Made by a program: the position numbers and the translations under genes. Source: JBFMFR01 sp040752025 (lineage in GTDB: Bacteria; Chloroflexota; Anaerolineae; Anaerolineales; UBA4823). From it: DNA of 54,372 nt. Below the pieces are notes generated by a model, which did no database searches, was not told where the DNA came from, and was given only the letters and a program-made list of their open reading frames with translations. The stretch lies in contig JBFMFR010000050.1 in the NCBI GenBank assembly GCA_040752025.1, positions 1 through 54,372 on the forward strand. The letters are read 5' to 3'. Positions 1 through 8,282 of this stretch are shown piece by piece (the stretch's first letter is position 1; each line of letters starts with the position of its first letter).

Positions 1-69
1 TGCGGCTTGCTTCAGGATGATTTGGATCAGTTCTTCTCGGCTGAGATCGTTCAAGTCTGGCTGTGTCAT
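1..69 (-). CDS. Partial N-terminus of an unidentified protein
   Basis: Only the first 23 codons lie in the window; the gene runs off the left edge. The start is the ATG at 69. The visible peptide begins MTQPDLNDLSREELIQIILK. The pattern L-S-R-E-E-L-I followed by a leucine-rich helix resembles the N-terminal helix of IS66-type transposases, but 23 residues are too few to decide, and no terminal inverted repeat is visible upstream. A promoter-like pair (TTGCTA, 18 bases, TAAGAT) sits just upstream, with the -10 box 9 bases before the ATG. Identity is left open. Confidence 0.4.
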   Translation of the reverse strand, partial: MTQPDLNDLSREELIQIILKQAA

Positions 70-78
70 TGTGTTACA

Positions 79-108
79 ATCTTATCAGATTTCCACACTT
101 GTTAGCAA
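79..108 (-). promoter_or_regulatory. Candidate promoter of the left-edge gene
   Basis: On the minus strand a TTGCTA box (103-108) and a TAAGAT box (79-84) are separated by 18 bases. The -10 box ends 9 bases before the ATG at 69, so any leader would be only a few bases long. Confidence 0.35.
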
Positions 109-125
109 CCCTGTGAGTAGATACA

Positions 126-168
126 AAATGAGAGACAAGGCCGCTGGTAGAAGACAGCCCTGTCTCTC
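126..168 (-). terminator. Candidate terminator after the zinc metallopeptidase gene
   Basis: GAGAGACA (130-137) pairs with TGTCTCTC (161-168), with a further GGC/GCC inside after one mismatch. On the minus strand the hairpin is followed by a short T run. It lies about 45 bases past the stop codon at 213. Confidence 0.5.
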
Positions 169-212
169 AAAACTTGATCTTGTCGTACAACAAGTCGGGC
201 GCTTTGCAGCAG

Positions 213-917
213 TTAGTCGCGCCGCCGTCCCATTCCCAGAACCACACTCACCCAATATAAGAGTTGCAGGATCGCCGTAATCAGGGCAGCCACGTAGGTC
301 AGGGCCGCCGCGTTGAGCACGTGGTTTACACCCTGCATCTCGTCTTCACTGACGATCAAACCCGAATTCGATAACAACTGGCGGGCACGCGCTGACGCGT
401 TCAACTCGACTGGGATCGTCGCCAGGGCAAACACCGCGCCTCCTGAGAATACCAGCACACCCAGCCAGGCGATATTGACCTGGCGCAAGAACAAACCCAC
501 AATGATCAAAATCCAGCCCAGGTATGAGCCAACGTTGACCGCCGGAACGATCGCTGCCCGAAAACGCAGCGGCAGGTAATCCTCGTGATCCTGCATGGCA
601 TGCCCGAGCTCATGCGCCGCGATCGCCAGGGATGCCACCGAATAGCCCTGGTACACGCCTGGCGACAGGCGCAGCACTTTATCGCGCGGGTCGTAATGAT
701 CGTTCAAACGGCCCTGGATGCCCTCAACGCGCACCCCATACAGGCCTCCCGTCTGGATCAGCCGCTGGGCTGCCTGTGCCCCGCTCATCCGGCTGCGGGC
801 AGGCACCTGGCTCCATTTGTTATAAGCAGATTGCACGTACCATTGCACCAGCATCATCAGCAAGAACGCTGGCGCCATAAAAAGCAGGTAGCGTGGATCG
901 TAGAATAAACCGAACAT
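213..917 (-). CDS. Neutral zinc metallopeptidase, YugP family
   Basis: A 234-residue membrane-bound protease of the YugP-type family (PF04298). The zinc-binding motif HELGH is in the middle of the protein (context AAHELGHAMQD), and the downstream segment ELNASARAR is in the place of the conserved third-ligand region. The N-terminus is a membrane segment, and two or three further hydrophobic stretches follow the motif, so the active site should lie close to the membrane. The ATG at 917 is preceded by a clear ribosome site (TGGAGG, 6 bases away). It is followed on the same strand by a hairpin terminator. The upstream neighbour is the S41 protease gene, whose stop lies 38 bases before this start, so the two probably share a transcript. 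Substrates of this family are mostly unknown. Assignment is confident at family level only. Confidence 0.85.
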   Translation of the reverse strand: MFGLFYDPRYLLFMAPAFLLMMLVQWYVQSAYNKWSQVPARSRMSGAQAAQRLIQTGGLYGVRVEGIQGRLNDHYDPRDKVLRLSPGVYQGYSVASLAIAAHELGHAMQDHEDYLPLRFRAAIVPAVNVGSYLGWILIIVGLFLRQVNIAWLGVLVFSGGAVFALATIPVELNASARARQLLSNSGLIVSEDEMQGVNHVLNAAALTYVAALITAILQLLYWVSVVLGMGRRRD

Positions 918-955
918 TTTGTACCTCCAAATCAGATCGAAAAGCCGGATATCAA

Positions 956-2224
956 TTATTGTTGCGAGAGCAGCACTTCCACAGCCTTATCGAGCTGCAC
1001 ATCGCGCTGGGCGTTGATATCCTCTTCCGTAAATTCGACCACGTAATCCGGCTCCAGGCCAACACCGTTGATCTGCGTCTTATTGGGTGTCAGCCAGTGG
1101 GCCACCGTCACTCGTACAGCGCCTTCGTTATTATCCAATACCATGTACGTTTGCACAGAGCCTTTACCAAAGGATTTTACGCCAACCAACTGGCCGCGAC
1201 CACGATCTCGGATCGCGCCGGCCACAATTTCCGAAGCAGAAGCGCTGCCTTCATTAACCAATACCACGATCGGTATCTTAGTAGCCAGCCCGCCTGACTC
1301 AGCCTCATAGGTAGTGGTGCGACCATCGCCAAATTCCTCATACATGATCACGCCATCCCCAATGAACTGCGAAGCCACCTCGATGGCTGTGTCCAGATAG
1401 CCGCCGCCATTGTTGCGCAGATCCAAAACCAACCCCACCGGTTTCTGATCCATCAAATCCTTCAATGCCTTCCTCAAATCACTACCGGTGTTGATTCCGA
1501 AGGTGTACAGGTGCACATAAGCCACCTGGTTGTCCAGCATCTTGCTTTCCAGGGTTGGGACCACGATCGCGGCGCGCTCGATTTCCACATCAAAAGGCTC
1601 ACTGCCTTCACGCGCAATCGTCAATTTCACGGTGCTGCCCTTCGGCCCAATCACCCGCTGGCGTACAGCTTCGCCATCCCAACCAGTCATATCCTCGCCG
1701 TCCACTGCAATGACTTTATCCCCCGATCTCAAACCAGCCTTCTCGGCTGGCGAGCCGGGCATCGGGCTGATAATCGTCAGGAAATCCCCGCTGATATCCA
1801 CCCAGGCCCCAATCCCCTCGTATTCCTGTCCGTCCAGTTGCGCGCTAGCGCGCTCGTACATCTCAGGATCCAGATAGGAGGTGTGCTCATCGCCCAGTGT
1901 GTCCAGCATACCTCGGATGGCACCGCGCATCATCAGCTCTTCATCTACCGGCTGCTCGACGTAATCCTTTTTGACCAATTCCCAGGTCTGCCAGAAAGGC
2001 GTAAACAGGTTCTGTAAATCCTCGGGAGTGCCGCCCTGGCTACTGTTGACGCCGACCACAGGCATTGACTCTAAGGGATTCTCTGCTCCCAATCCCAACG
2101 CCCAGGGAGAAGCCGGAGCCCCCAACGTTCGCCCGGCAATAAACCCGGCCGAACAGGAACCCGTGAGCAGCACCACGACCACAACGATGCTCGCAATTAT
2201 CACCAACGATTTGTTGGATTTCAT
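956..2224 (-). CDS. S41 family carboxy-terminal processing protease
   Basis: A 422-residue exported serine protease of the CtpA/Prc type. An N-terminal hydrophobic segment (about residues 7-27) ends at a Cys in the context TGSC, so it is a signal or signal-anchor and possibly a lipid-attachment site. A PDZ domain follows (about residues 115-200, with the carboxylate-binding-like stretch GIGAWVDISGD and AGLRSGDKVIAVDGEDM). The catalytic domain carries the expected serine in NEGSASASEIVAGAIRD and the lysine in VGVKSFGKGSVQ, which together form the Ser-Lys dyad of this family. The protein would cleave misfolded or tagged proteins outside the membrane. The start at 2224 has a good ribosome site (AGGAGAG). 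It lies directly upstream of the zinc metallopeptidase on the same strand, making a two-protease unit. Confidence 0.93.
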   Translation of the reverse strand: MKSNKSLVIIASIVVVVVLLTGSCSAGFIAGRTLGAPASPWALGLGAENPLESMPVVGVNSSQGGTPEDLQNLFTPFWQTWELVKKDYVEQPVDEELMMRGAIRGMLDTLGDEHTSYLDPEMYERASAQLDGQEYEGIGAWVDISGDFLTIISPMPGSPAEKAGLRSGDKVIAVDGEDMTGWDGEAVRQRVIGPKGSTVKLTIAREGSEPFDVEIERAAIVVPTLESKMLDNQVAYVHLYTFGINTGSDLRKALKDLMDQKPVGLVLDLRNNGGGYLDTAIEVASQFIGDGVIMYEEFGDGRTTTYEAESGGLATKIPIVVLVNEGSASASEIVAGAIRDRGRGQLVGVKSFGKGSVQTYMVLDNNEGAVRVTVAHWLTPNKTQINGVGLEPDYVVEFTEEDINAQRDVQLDKAVEVLLSQQ

Positions 2225-2367
2225 TCTTTTCTCTCCTAATCTACACCAGCCGGGCCGGTCTCTGCGCGCCTTCCGGTTGATTCTGGTGTGTACAGGCGCG
2301 CTTCTATTCAGCTTTTAAGATTATCACACTTTGGTTAGAGGAAGATAAACAATGCAAAAGAATGTCA

Positions 2368-2373
2368 TATAAT
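2368..2373 (+). promoter_or_regulatory. Candidate -10 box upstream of the lipoprotein gene
   Basis: A consensus TATAAT lies 79 bases before the ATG at 2453. No good -35 box is visible at the usual distance. The rest of the 228-base divergent gap (2225-2452) shows nothing else recognisable. Confidence 0.35.
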
Positions 2374-2452
2374 AGACTTTGCATTTTGGCTAAGTACAGC
2401 CGTTGATGACCGCTAACAGATCGACAGAAAATAACTTCTCGATAGGTGTAAG

Positions 2453-3325
2453 ATGTTTGCCCGAAAACGCGTGATCTTCTTCCTGCTATACCTGGCTGTG
2501 GCCTGCACAACGCCCGTTGGCCAACCCACTGGCCTCATACCAGCAACGCAGCCGCCCACAGCCACACGCCCGCCTGCTGCAACTTCGATGAAAACTCCTC
2601 TCCCCACTTCGACGCAGGCGCCCACCTGGACGCCGCTGCCCACCAATACCACCGTGCCGTCGCTGACACCCCTGCCATCACTAACCCCCCTGCCAACCTC
2701 CGCCATCGCCATCACCAGCACCATCACCAGTACCCTGCCCCTGACAGCCACCATCGAACTGACCAGCACCGAATTTTCCTGCCTGGTAGGCGAAGACGTT
2801 TGCGGGATCGATGTGTATTCATCCGATCGCCCCGGTTGGTGTCAGATGGAGAATTCTGGAGAAATCTGCGACATCACCTACGATTACAGCCTGTTGTATC
2901 CGACAGATTGGAAAATCCAACCCGTTGATGACGCCCTGCAACCGCACCTGTTTTTCGACACGGGTGTAGAGGATTACCAGGTTTTCCTGTATCAACTCCC
3001 CGCTCAAGGCCTCTCGCTCATAAACGCTGATCAGGCCAAATTCTGTGATGAAGACGCCTCCTGCACCCCGGTTGTCGCTTCCGCAGAAGCCATCTCCATG
3101 CGCCGTTTCCAATATTCGGGTTCGGGTCAGGTTCTGGTTCTGATCAGTTACCTGGACAACCAGTTCATCACGCGCTATTTCCGCTTCATCAAACACCCAG
3201 GCGAAGAACGCCTGTATATACTCGAACTGCGCATTCCTCGCGCCCAGGCAAACAGCCGGGCGTATGCCGCCCTGCTGCAAAGCCTACAGACCCTGCTCGC
3301 TTCGATCCAGCCAGATGCACCCTGA
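2453..3325 (+). CDS. Probable lipoprotein with a Pro/Thr-rich stalk
   Basis: A 290-residue protein of unknown function. Residues 1-17 are a signal peptide ending at a lipobox-like AVAC (Cys18). Residues about 19-105 form a low-complexity stalk rich in Pro, Thr and Ser with near-repeats such as TPLPSLTPLPTS. A folded domain follows from about residue 107 to 285. It contains four cysteines near its start (CLVGEDVCGIDV, and two in CQMENSGEIC) and two more in FCDEDASCTP, which would suit disulfides outside the cell. The architecture of lipid anchor, flexible spacer and compact domain is common for Anaerolineae surface proteins. It converges with the queuosine transporter gene, with only 6 bases between the stops. 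I do not recognise the C-terminal domain. Confidence 0.75.
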   Translation: MFARKRVIFFLLYLAVACTTPVGQPTGLIPATQPPTATRPPAATSMKTPLPTSTQAPTWTPLPTNTTVPSLTPLPSLTPLPTSAIAITSTITSTLPLTATIELTSTEFSCLVGEDVCGIDVYSSDRPGWCQMENSGEICDITYDYSLLYPTDWKIQPVDDALQPHLFFDTGVEDYQVFLYQLPAQGLSLINADQAKFCDEDASCTPVVASAEAISMRRFQYSGSGQVLVLISYLDNQFITRYFRFIKHPGEERLYILELRIPRAQANSRAYAALLQSLQTLLASIQPDAP

Positions 3326-3331
3326 CCCAAC

Positions 3332-4045
3332 TCACTCGGCGATTTTGAACGGGTTGAAATCCGTTTCGTAATCGAAATAATCCTCTTTTTCCACCCTTTT
3401 CAGCCAGTTGACCACCCGGTATGTTACCGGCGTCATCAACGCTTCGATGCCGCACTTGAACAGGTAATTCGTCGCCACCAACGTCAGCCAGATTTCGGGC
3501 ACAAAACCGGGAACACCCAGCCAGGTGGCCAAGGACACGAACAAAACGCTGTCCAATCCCTCTCCTACCAGGGTGCTGCCGATCGTGCGCGTCCACAACC
3601 AGCGCCCGCGCGTCAGGATCTTCATCTTTGCCATGACGAAGGAATTAGAAAACTCCCCGCCCCAATAAGCGATCAAACTGGCGATCACAATCGCTCCCGA
3701 GCTGACTCCCCCCAGCACCGCATCGTACTGCGCCTGGCCCACGTTGGCCTGCCAGTGGGCCTCACCCGGCAGCCTGGCAACCAGCCACAAAGTCGCGCTC
3801 ATCAGAATCGAACAGGCGAACCCGGTCCAGATCACCCGCCGCCCGTAGCGGTAGCCATACACCTCCGTCAGCACGTCCCCAAAGATGTAGCTGACCGGGA
3901 ACAGCAGCGTTCCGGCATCAAAGGCCAGCGGTAGGCCCAGCAGCGAAACGCCCCAATCCACGATCTTTGCAGATGAGGCGATGTTGCTCACCAACAAAAC
4001 CGCCACAAACAGCGCCATGATCCGGTCGAAATAGCGATATCGCAT
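3332..4045 (-). CDS. Queuosine precursor transporter, YhhQ/VUT family
   Basis: A 237-residue integral membrane protein of PF02592, which imports queuine or preQ0/preQ1 for tRNA queuosine synthesis. Six hydrophobic segments are visible, and the family signature DVLTEVYGYRYGRRVIWTGF lies after the second. EALMTPVTYRVVNWLKR near the end is also typical. Length matches the family (220-240). The start ATG at 4045 lies 12 bases after the stop of the CoA-transferase gene on the same strand, so the two are probably cotranscribed. No queuosine biosynthesis gene or preQ1 riboswitch is visible nearby. Confidence 0.9.
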   Translation of the reverse strand: MRYRYFDRIMALFVAVLLVSNIASSAKIVDWGVSLLGLPLAFDAGTLLFPVSYIFGDVLTEVYGYRYGRRVIWTGFACSILMSATLWLVARLPGEAHWQANVGQAQYDAVLGGVSSGAIVIASLIAYWGGEFSNSFVMAKMKILTRGRWLWTRTIGSTLVGEGLDSVLFVSLATWLGVPGFVPEIWLTLVATNYLFKCGIEALMTPVTYRVVNWLKRVEKEDYFDYETDFNPFKIAE

Positions 4046-4057
4046 TCGCGCGTAATC

Positions 4058-4888
4058 CTAATCCTGCAGCCAACGCTTAACGTAAGCTTCGAAGGAAGGC
4101 GGATCGCTGACCTGCTCTGTGTAAGCCAGGAGCGATTCGCCATCCAACGCGTAAATTGGATGGCAGGAGGTCGGCGCGGCACCGCCTGGCGCCAGCGCCA
4201 CTGTGTTCACCAGTGGGCCGATCAAATCCACCCTGGACAGTTCAGGGACAATTTCCTCAGTGGTCAAAATCACTGTCCCGGCGGTCAGAACCAGTTCCTC
4301 ATCAACGCCCCGGTTGTCTCCAATCTGGGCGTTGCCATCCATATCTGTGCGCAGCGCATGGATCACCGCCACATCCGGGCGGATCGCGGGGAAAGCCACC
4401 AGTTCCTCCCCGCTGTATGGATCGACCACCGTTCGCACCTCCGGCCGCAAGCCTGGCAAATCGGTGCCAAGCCAGCCGCGCCCGGGCATGAAGCCCACCC
4501 CTGCCATCTGTGCGCGCAATCCAAAAGCCAGGCTGGCCTCCGTCTCCTCGATCACCTGCAGTTCACCCCGGTTGGCAAAGTAAGTGAACATCGGCGCCAG
4601 TCCAAAGATTTCCAATCCGAAGTAGCACGAGCGAACCCGTGCAACCATCCCTGCTCCCACCAGCAAATCGCTCTCCAGGCCAGCCGTGAAAGCCAGCAGA
4701 GTCAGGTCGCGCGGCTCACCCGACCGGTAAAACCGATCGAGCAGGGCGCGCACGAAAGCTACGGGGCGCCGGTACAAGGTCATGCCGCCCAACGCCAGCG
4801 TGCAGCCCGATGGCACCAGGGCTGCTGCCGCCTCCATAGAAACATATTTGCTGGGAACTTGCTTATCGCTCAATTCGCTGCCTCCCAT
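4058..4888 (-). CDS. Orphan CoA-transferase alpha-type subunit
   Basis: A 276-residue protein of the family I CoA-transferase type, closest in layout to glutaconate CoA-transferase subunit A (GctA/IpdA group). The N-terminal glycine-rich turn (SGCTLALGGMTLYRRPVAFV), the segment LTLLAFTAGLESDLLVGAGMV and the C-terminal PVNTVALAPGGAAPTSC-like region fit the alpha fold. Catalysis in this family needs a beta subunit carrying the glutamate nucleophile, and none is encoded next to it. It could pair with a subunit encoded elsewhere or do something else. The ATG at 4888 lies 19 bases inside the end of the HAD hydrolase gene, so translation is probably coupled. The exact substrate is unknown. Confidence 0.75.
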   Translation of the reverse strand: MGGSELSDKQVPSKYVSMEAAAALVPSGCTLALGGMTLYRRPVAFVRALLDRFYRSGEPRDLTLLAFTAGLESDLLVGAGMVARVRSCYFGLEIFGLAPMFTYFANRGELQVIEETEASLAFGLRAQMAGVGFMPGRGWLGTDLPGLRPEVRTVVDPYSGEELVAFPAIRPDVAVIHALRTDMDGNAQIGDNRGVDEELVLTAGTVILTTEEIVPELSRVDLIGPLVNTVALAPGGAAPTSCHPIYALDGESLLAYTEQVSDPPSFEAYVKRWLQD

Positions 4889-5523
4889 AAATCTGGCATC
4901 ACCTCGGGTAACTCCAGGATGCTGGCGATCGTATGGACTGCCGCCAGGTTGCCGTTTTCATGCTGCCCAACCAGCACCGTGGTAAAGCCCATTTGTCGAG
5001 CAGGGGCCAGATTGTACGGCGAATCATCCAACAGCACACAACGCGCTGGTTCCGGCTGGCCCGCCAACGCCAGGGCGCGCTGGTAAGCAATCGTCTCAGG
5101 CTTACAGGCGAACTCGATGGCGCGCACGTCAACAATACCCTCAAAACAATCCAAAATCCCCAGGAAGGAAAGCACGCGCCGGGCATGGTCCGCATCGGCG
5201 TTCGTAAAAATCCAGCGCCGCTGTGGCAGGCTGCGCAGCAGCGGGCCAAGTGCTGGCGAGGGCTGCAAATATTGCTCCAACGGCAGGTCGTGTACGTACG
5301 CCAGGTAATCATCCGCGTCCACCTGGTAATGCTTCTGCAGGCCCCGCAAGGTGGTGCCATAGGTAGTGAAATAATCATGGCGCAGTTCAGGAATGCGCTC
5401 CCAGGGCAGGCCCAGGCGCTCGAACATATATTGGCTCATGCGCGCCCGGATGGCCTCCCACAGGCCCGATTGGTTAGGATAGATCGTATCATCCAGGTCG
5501 AAGAAAATGGAGGTGTAAGGCAT
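4870..5523 (-). CDS. HAD hydrolase, pyrimidine 5'-nucleotidase-like
   Basis: A 217-residue HAD-superfamily phosphatase resembling the SDT1/YjjG-like pyrimidine 5'-nucleotidase group. Motif I is FFDLDDTIYP (residues 7-16), motif II is WIFTNADADHA, the motif III lysine is in CKPETIAYQ, and motif IV is VLLDDSPYNL. A helical cap lies between motifs I and II. The same frame stays open for another 150 codons upstream, but that part is antisense to mutL and low in coding character. The ATG at 5523 starts the family-typical MPYTSIFFDLDD and sits 6 bases after a minus-strand TATAAT, so this start was chosen and the message is probably leaderless. It likely acts on nucleoside monophosphates or other small phosphates. 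Confidence 0.85.
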   Translation of the reverse strand: MPYTSIFFDLDDTIYPNQSGLWEAIRARMSQYMFERLGLPWERIPELRHDYFTTYGTTLRGLQKHYQVDADDYLAYVHDLPLEQYLQPSPALGPLLRSLPQRRWIFTNADADHARRVLSFLGILDCFEGIVDVRAIEFACKPETIAYQRALALAGQPEPARCVLLDDSPYNLAPARQMGFTTVLVGQHENGNLAAVHTIASILELPEVMPDLWEAAN

Positions 5524-5529
5524 AGGCGT

Positions 5530-5545
5530 ATTATACAGGTATAAT
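5530..5545. promoter_or_regulatory. Back-to-back leaderless promoter pair (HAD / mutL)
   Basis: A minus-strand TATAAT (read as ATTATA, 5530-5535) and a plus-strand TATAAT (5540-5545) are separated by 4 bases. Each ends exactly 6 bases before an ATG (5523 on minus, 5552 on plus). Initiation about 7 bases past each -10 would fall on the start codon, so both messages should be leaderless. Because the two boxes nearly touch, polymerase binding on one side should exclude the other. No good -35 box is visible for either. Confidence 0.65.
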
Positions 5546-5551
5546 AGACGT

Positions 5552-7303
5552 ATGCCGATCCGAATTTTACCCCCCGAAGTCGCCTCACAAATTGCCGCCG
5601 GCGAAGTCGTAGAGCGTCCGGCCTCGGTGGTCAAAGAGTTGCTCGAAAACGCCCTGGATGCAGGCGCTACGCATATCCGCATTACGGTTGAAGCCGCGGG
5701 ACGGCGTCGGATCGAAGTTGCTGACAATGGCAGGGGTATCCCCCCGGAAGAGCTTCCGCTGTCGGTCGAGCGCCATGCCACCAGCAAGCTTTCCAGCGCT
5801 GCTGACCTGTTCCACATCGAAACCCTGGGCTTCCGTGGCGAAGCCCTGGCCTCCATCGCCTCCATTTCTCGCACAACCATCACTTCTCGCACAGCCAGCT
5901 CCGATGTAGGTGCTCGCCTGCGCGTCGAAGGCGGGCACGCCGCCGCCGTGCAGCCCGTAGGCGCTCCGCTCGGCACGGTTGTGTCTGTCGAGGACCTGTT
6001 CTACAACGTCCCGGCGCGCTTGAAATTCTTGAAACATGAGACCACCGAGCGCCGCTTGATCGATAACCTGGTAACGCGCTATGCACTGTCGTATCCCGCC
6101 GTACGTTTTCACCTGCACCAGGAAGGCCGCCCCGCTTTACAAACCAGTGGGCAAGGCGACCAGCGCGAGGTGCTGGCGGCGCTGTATGGTGCAGATGTTG
6201 CCCGGCAAATGTTCGAAATCATTTACGATGAACAGGCGCTGACTGTGCGCGGCTTTATCAGCCCCACCTCGCTGACCCGCTCGAATCGTCGCGAGATCAC
6301 CCTCTTTGTGAATGGCCGCCCGGTGCAAGACGCCTCTGTGGTGGCCGCTTTGCTCAAGGGGTATCACACCCTGCTGATGGTTGGCCGCTATCCATTGGCG
6401 GTTCTATTTCTGGAAGTGCCCCCCGAAACCATCGATGTCAACGTGCATCCCACCAAAGCCGAGGTGCGTTTCCGCCAGCCTGAGGAAATTTTTACGGGTG
6501 TACAGAACGCCGTACGGCGCTCTCTGCTGGCGCATAGCCCCGTGCCAGGCTTACCATCCCAGCCATCCTGGCTGCCATCTTCCTCCCCACCGGCAGCCGC
6601 CCGCACACCAGACCCTGTCTGGGAGTGGGGGGATACAGAGCGCCGGCCATCCACGCCGCTCTCGATGCCAGAAGCCGGGCCATCGCCAGGTCCGCCGCAA
6701 ACCAGCCTGCCTGACCAGCGCGTCCCCCTGCTGCGCCCCGTCGGTCAAATCGCCAGCGCTTACCTCGTTGCCGAAGGTCCAGATGGGCTTTATCTGATCG
6801 ACCAACACGCCGCGCACGAGCGCGTCTTGTTCGAGCGTTTCATGGCACAAAGCGAGCATGATTATTCTGCCCAGGCTCTGCTGCAACCGGTTACGGTAGA
6901 ATTGCCCCCGGCTGCCAGCCGGCTGCTCTCCGAACAACTCCCCACCTTAGAACACCTGGGCTTCCAGATCGAGCCCTTTGGCCCGCATACCTTTCTGGTG
7001 CGCAGCATCCCAGCTTTGTTGACCAATAGCGATCCGGCTGCTGCAGTGCGCGTCCTGGTCGAAGAATTCGAAGAAGATGAAACGCCCCTGCAAGCCGAAC
7101 AGGAAGCGCGCCTGATCGCCCGCATTTGCAAACGCGCTGCGGTCAAGGCCGGCCAGATCCTCAGCCCGGAAGAACAGCGCGTCCTGGTGCGCGACCTCGA
7201 AGCCTGCCAATCGCCGCGCACCTGCCCGCACGGCCGCCCGACCATGATCCACTTATCCGTAGATTTGCTCGAACGCCAGTTCGGCCGCAAAGGAGCACGC
7301 TGA
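5552..7303 (+). CDS. mutL: DNA mismatch repair protein MutL
   Basis: A 583-residue MutL. The GHKL ATPase domain shows ELLENALDAGAT (Glu32/Asn33), DNGRGIP and GFRGEALASI. The transducer region holds FVNGRPV and the conserved NVHPTKAEVRF. A Pro/Ser-rich linker spans about residues 340-395. The C-terminal dimerisation domain holds the metal-binding endonuclease motif DQHA-x2-E-x4-E (LIDQHAAHERVLFERFM) and CPHGRP, so this is a nicking MutL of the type found in bacteria without MutH. No MutS is nearby. The ATG at 5552 follows a TATAAT by 6 bases and has no ribosome site, which suggests a leaderless message. The stop overlaps the next start as TGATG. Confidence 0.97.
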   Translation: MPIRILPPEVASQIAAGEVVERPASVVKELLENALDAGATHIRITVEAAGRRRIEVADNGRGIPPEELPLSVERHATSKLSSAADLFHIETLGFRGEALASIASISRTTITSRTASSDVGARLRVEGGHAAAVQPVGAPLGTVVSVEDLFYNVPARLKFLKHETTERRLIDNLVTRYALSYPAVRFHLHQEGRPALQTSGQGDQREVLAALYGADVARQMFEIIYDEQALTVRGFISPTSLTRSNRREITLFVNGRPVQDASVVAALLKGYHTLLMVGRYPLAVLFLEVPPETIDVNVHPTKAEVRFRQPEEIFTGVQNAVRRSLLAHSPVPGLPSQPSWLPSSSPPAAARTPDPVWEWGDTERRPSTPLSMPEAGPSPGPPQTSLPDQRVPLLRPVGQIASAYLVAEGPDGLYLIDQHAAHERVLFERFMAQSEHDYSAQALLQPVTVELPPAASRLLSEQLPTLEHLGFQIEPFGPHTFLVRSIPALLTNSDPAAAVRVLVEEFEEDETPLQAEQEARLIARICKRAAVKAGQILSPEEQRVLVRDLEACQSPRTCPHGRPTMIHLSVDLLERQFGRKGAR

Positions 7304-8274
7304 TGCAGACTCTATGGCTAGAAGAAGGCTCCCTGCGCCTGCGCCAGGATATCCCACTTCCTGTTCCAGGGCTAGATGAAGCACTGATCAAAGTTCGCCT
7401 GGCTGGCATCTGCGCCACGGACCTGGAGATGGTGCGCGGTTACTATCCCTTCAAAGGAATCCTCGGACACGAGTTCGTTGGTGAGGTTGTCCAGGCTCCT
7501 GGACACACAAACTGGATCGGGCAGCGAGTGGTCGGCGAGATCAATATCACCTGTGGGCAGTGCCATAATTGCAAATCCGGCCGGCGCACACATTGCGAGC
7601 AGCGCACAACCCTGGGCATCCGCGACCGGAACGGCGCTTTCGCCGAATACCTCACCTTGCCTGTAGAAAACCTTCACAGCGTCCCCGCCTCGATTTCTGA
7701 TGAGGCTGCCGTTTTTACAGAGCCGCTGGCTGCCGCTCTGGAGATCAGCCAGCAAATCCACATTCACCCCGGTGATCACGTCCTCGTGGTTGGAGCGGGC
7801 CGCCTGGGCCAGATCATTGCCCAGACCCTGACCCTCACGGGTTGCCAGCTAAATGTTGTTGTGCGCCACGCGCTCCATCAGAAACTCCTGGCTGAACAGG
7901 GCATCACCACCATCATCGAGGAAGAAGTCGCTGCCAGGCAGTGGGATATCGTCGTCGAAGCCACCGGTTCGCCCTCCGGGTTCGACCTTGCCCGGCGAGC
8001 GCTGCGCCCGCGCGGTACCCTGGTTTTGAAGAGCACCTATAAAGGCAACATGGAAGTAAACTTTTCTTCCCTGGTTGTTGATGAAATCTGCCTGGTCGGC
8101 TCGCGTTGCGGGCCTTTTCCACCTGCGCTAAACTTACTGCAGCGAGGCCTGGTGCAACCGGCTCGCTTGATCAGCGAGCGTTTCCCATTTGCCAGGGCTC
8201 AATCCGCGTTTGAGCGCGCCGCCCAACCCGGGGTTCTCAAAGTATTATTACAGTTTCAAAACGATCCGGTGTAG
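7303..8274 (+). CDS. Zinc-dependent alcohol dehydrogenase family protein
   Basis: A 323-residue medium-chain dehydrogenase/reductase. Catalytic zinc ligands are suggested by the Cys in LAGICATDLE and the His in GHEFVGEV. The structural zinc site is a four-Cys cluster in ITCGQCHNCKSGRRTHC. The Rossmann nucleotide-binding turn is VLVVGAGRLGQI. The start ATG shares one base with the mutL stop (TGATG at 7301-7305) and has AAGGAG upstream, so it is translationally coupled to mutL; the frame is open further upstream, but that stretch lies inside mutL. It is slightly short for the family (330-350). The substrate cannot be read from sequence; sorbitol/threonine-type dehydrogenases look similar. It converges with the sirtuin gene. 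Confidence 0.88.
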   Translation: MQTLWLEEGSLRLRQDIPLPVPGLDEALIKVRLAGICATDLEMVRGYYPFKGILGHEFVGEVVQAPGHTNWIGQRVVGEINITCGQCHNCKSGRRTHCEQRTTLGIRDRNGAFAEYLTLPVENLHSVPASISDEAAVFTEPLAAALEISQQIHIHPGDHVLVVGAGRLGQIIAQTLTLTGCQLNVVVRHALHQKLLAEQGITTIIEEEVAARQWDIVVEATGSPSGFDLARRALRPRGTLVLKSTYKGNMEVNFSSLVVDEICLVGSRCGPFPPALNLLQRGLVQPARLISERFPFARAQSAFERAAQPGVLKVLLQFQNDPV

Positions 8275-8282
8275 CAGTTTTT

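Noticed and set aside
2413..2769. Minus-strand frame rich in Val and Gly
   Set aside because: It is the complement of the Pro/Thr-rich stalk of the lipoprotein, so the repetitive look is secondary.
3332..4057. preQ1 riboswitch before the queuosine transporter
   Set aside because: Only 12 bases separate it from the upstream gene; no aptamer-like fold fits.
5524..5976. 150-codon N-terminal extension of the HAD hydrolase frame
   Set aside because: Lies antisense to mutL, has low coding character and precedes the consensus start and promoter.
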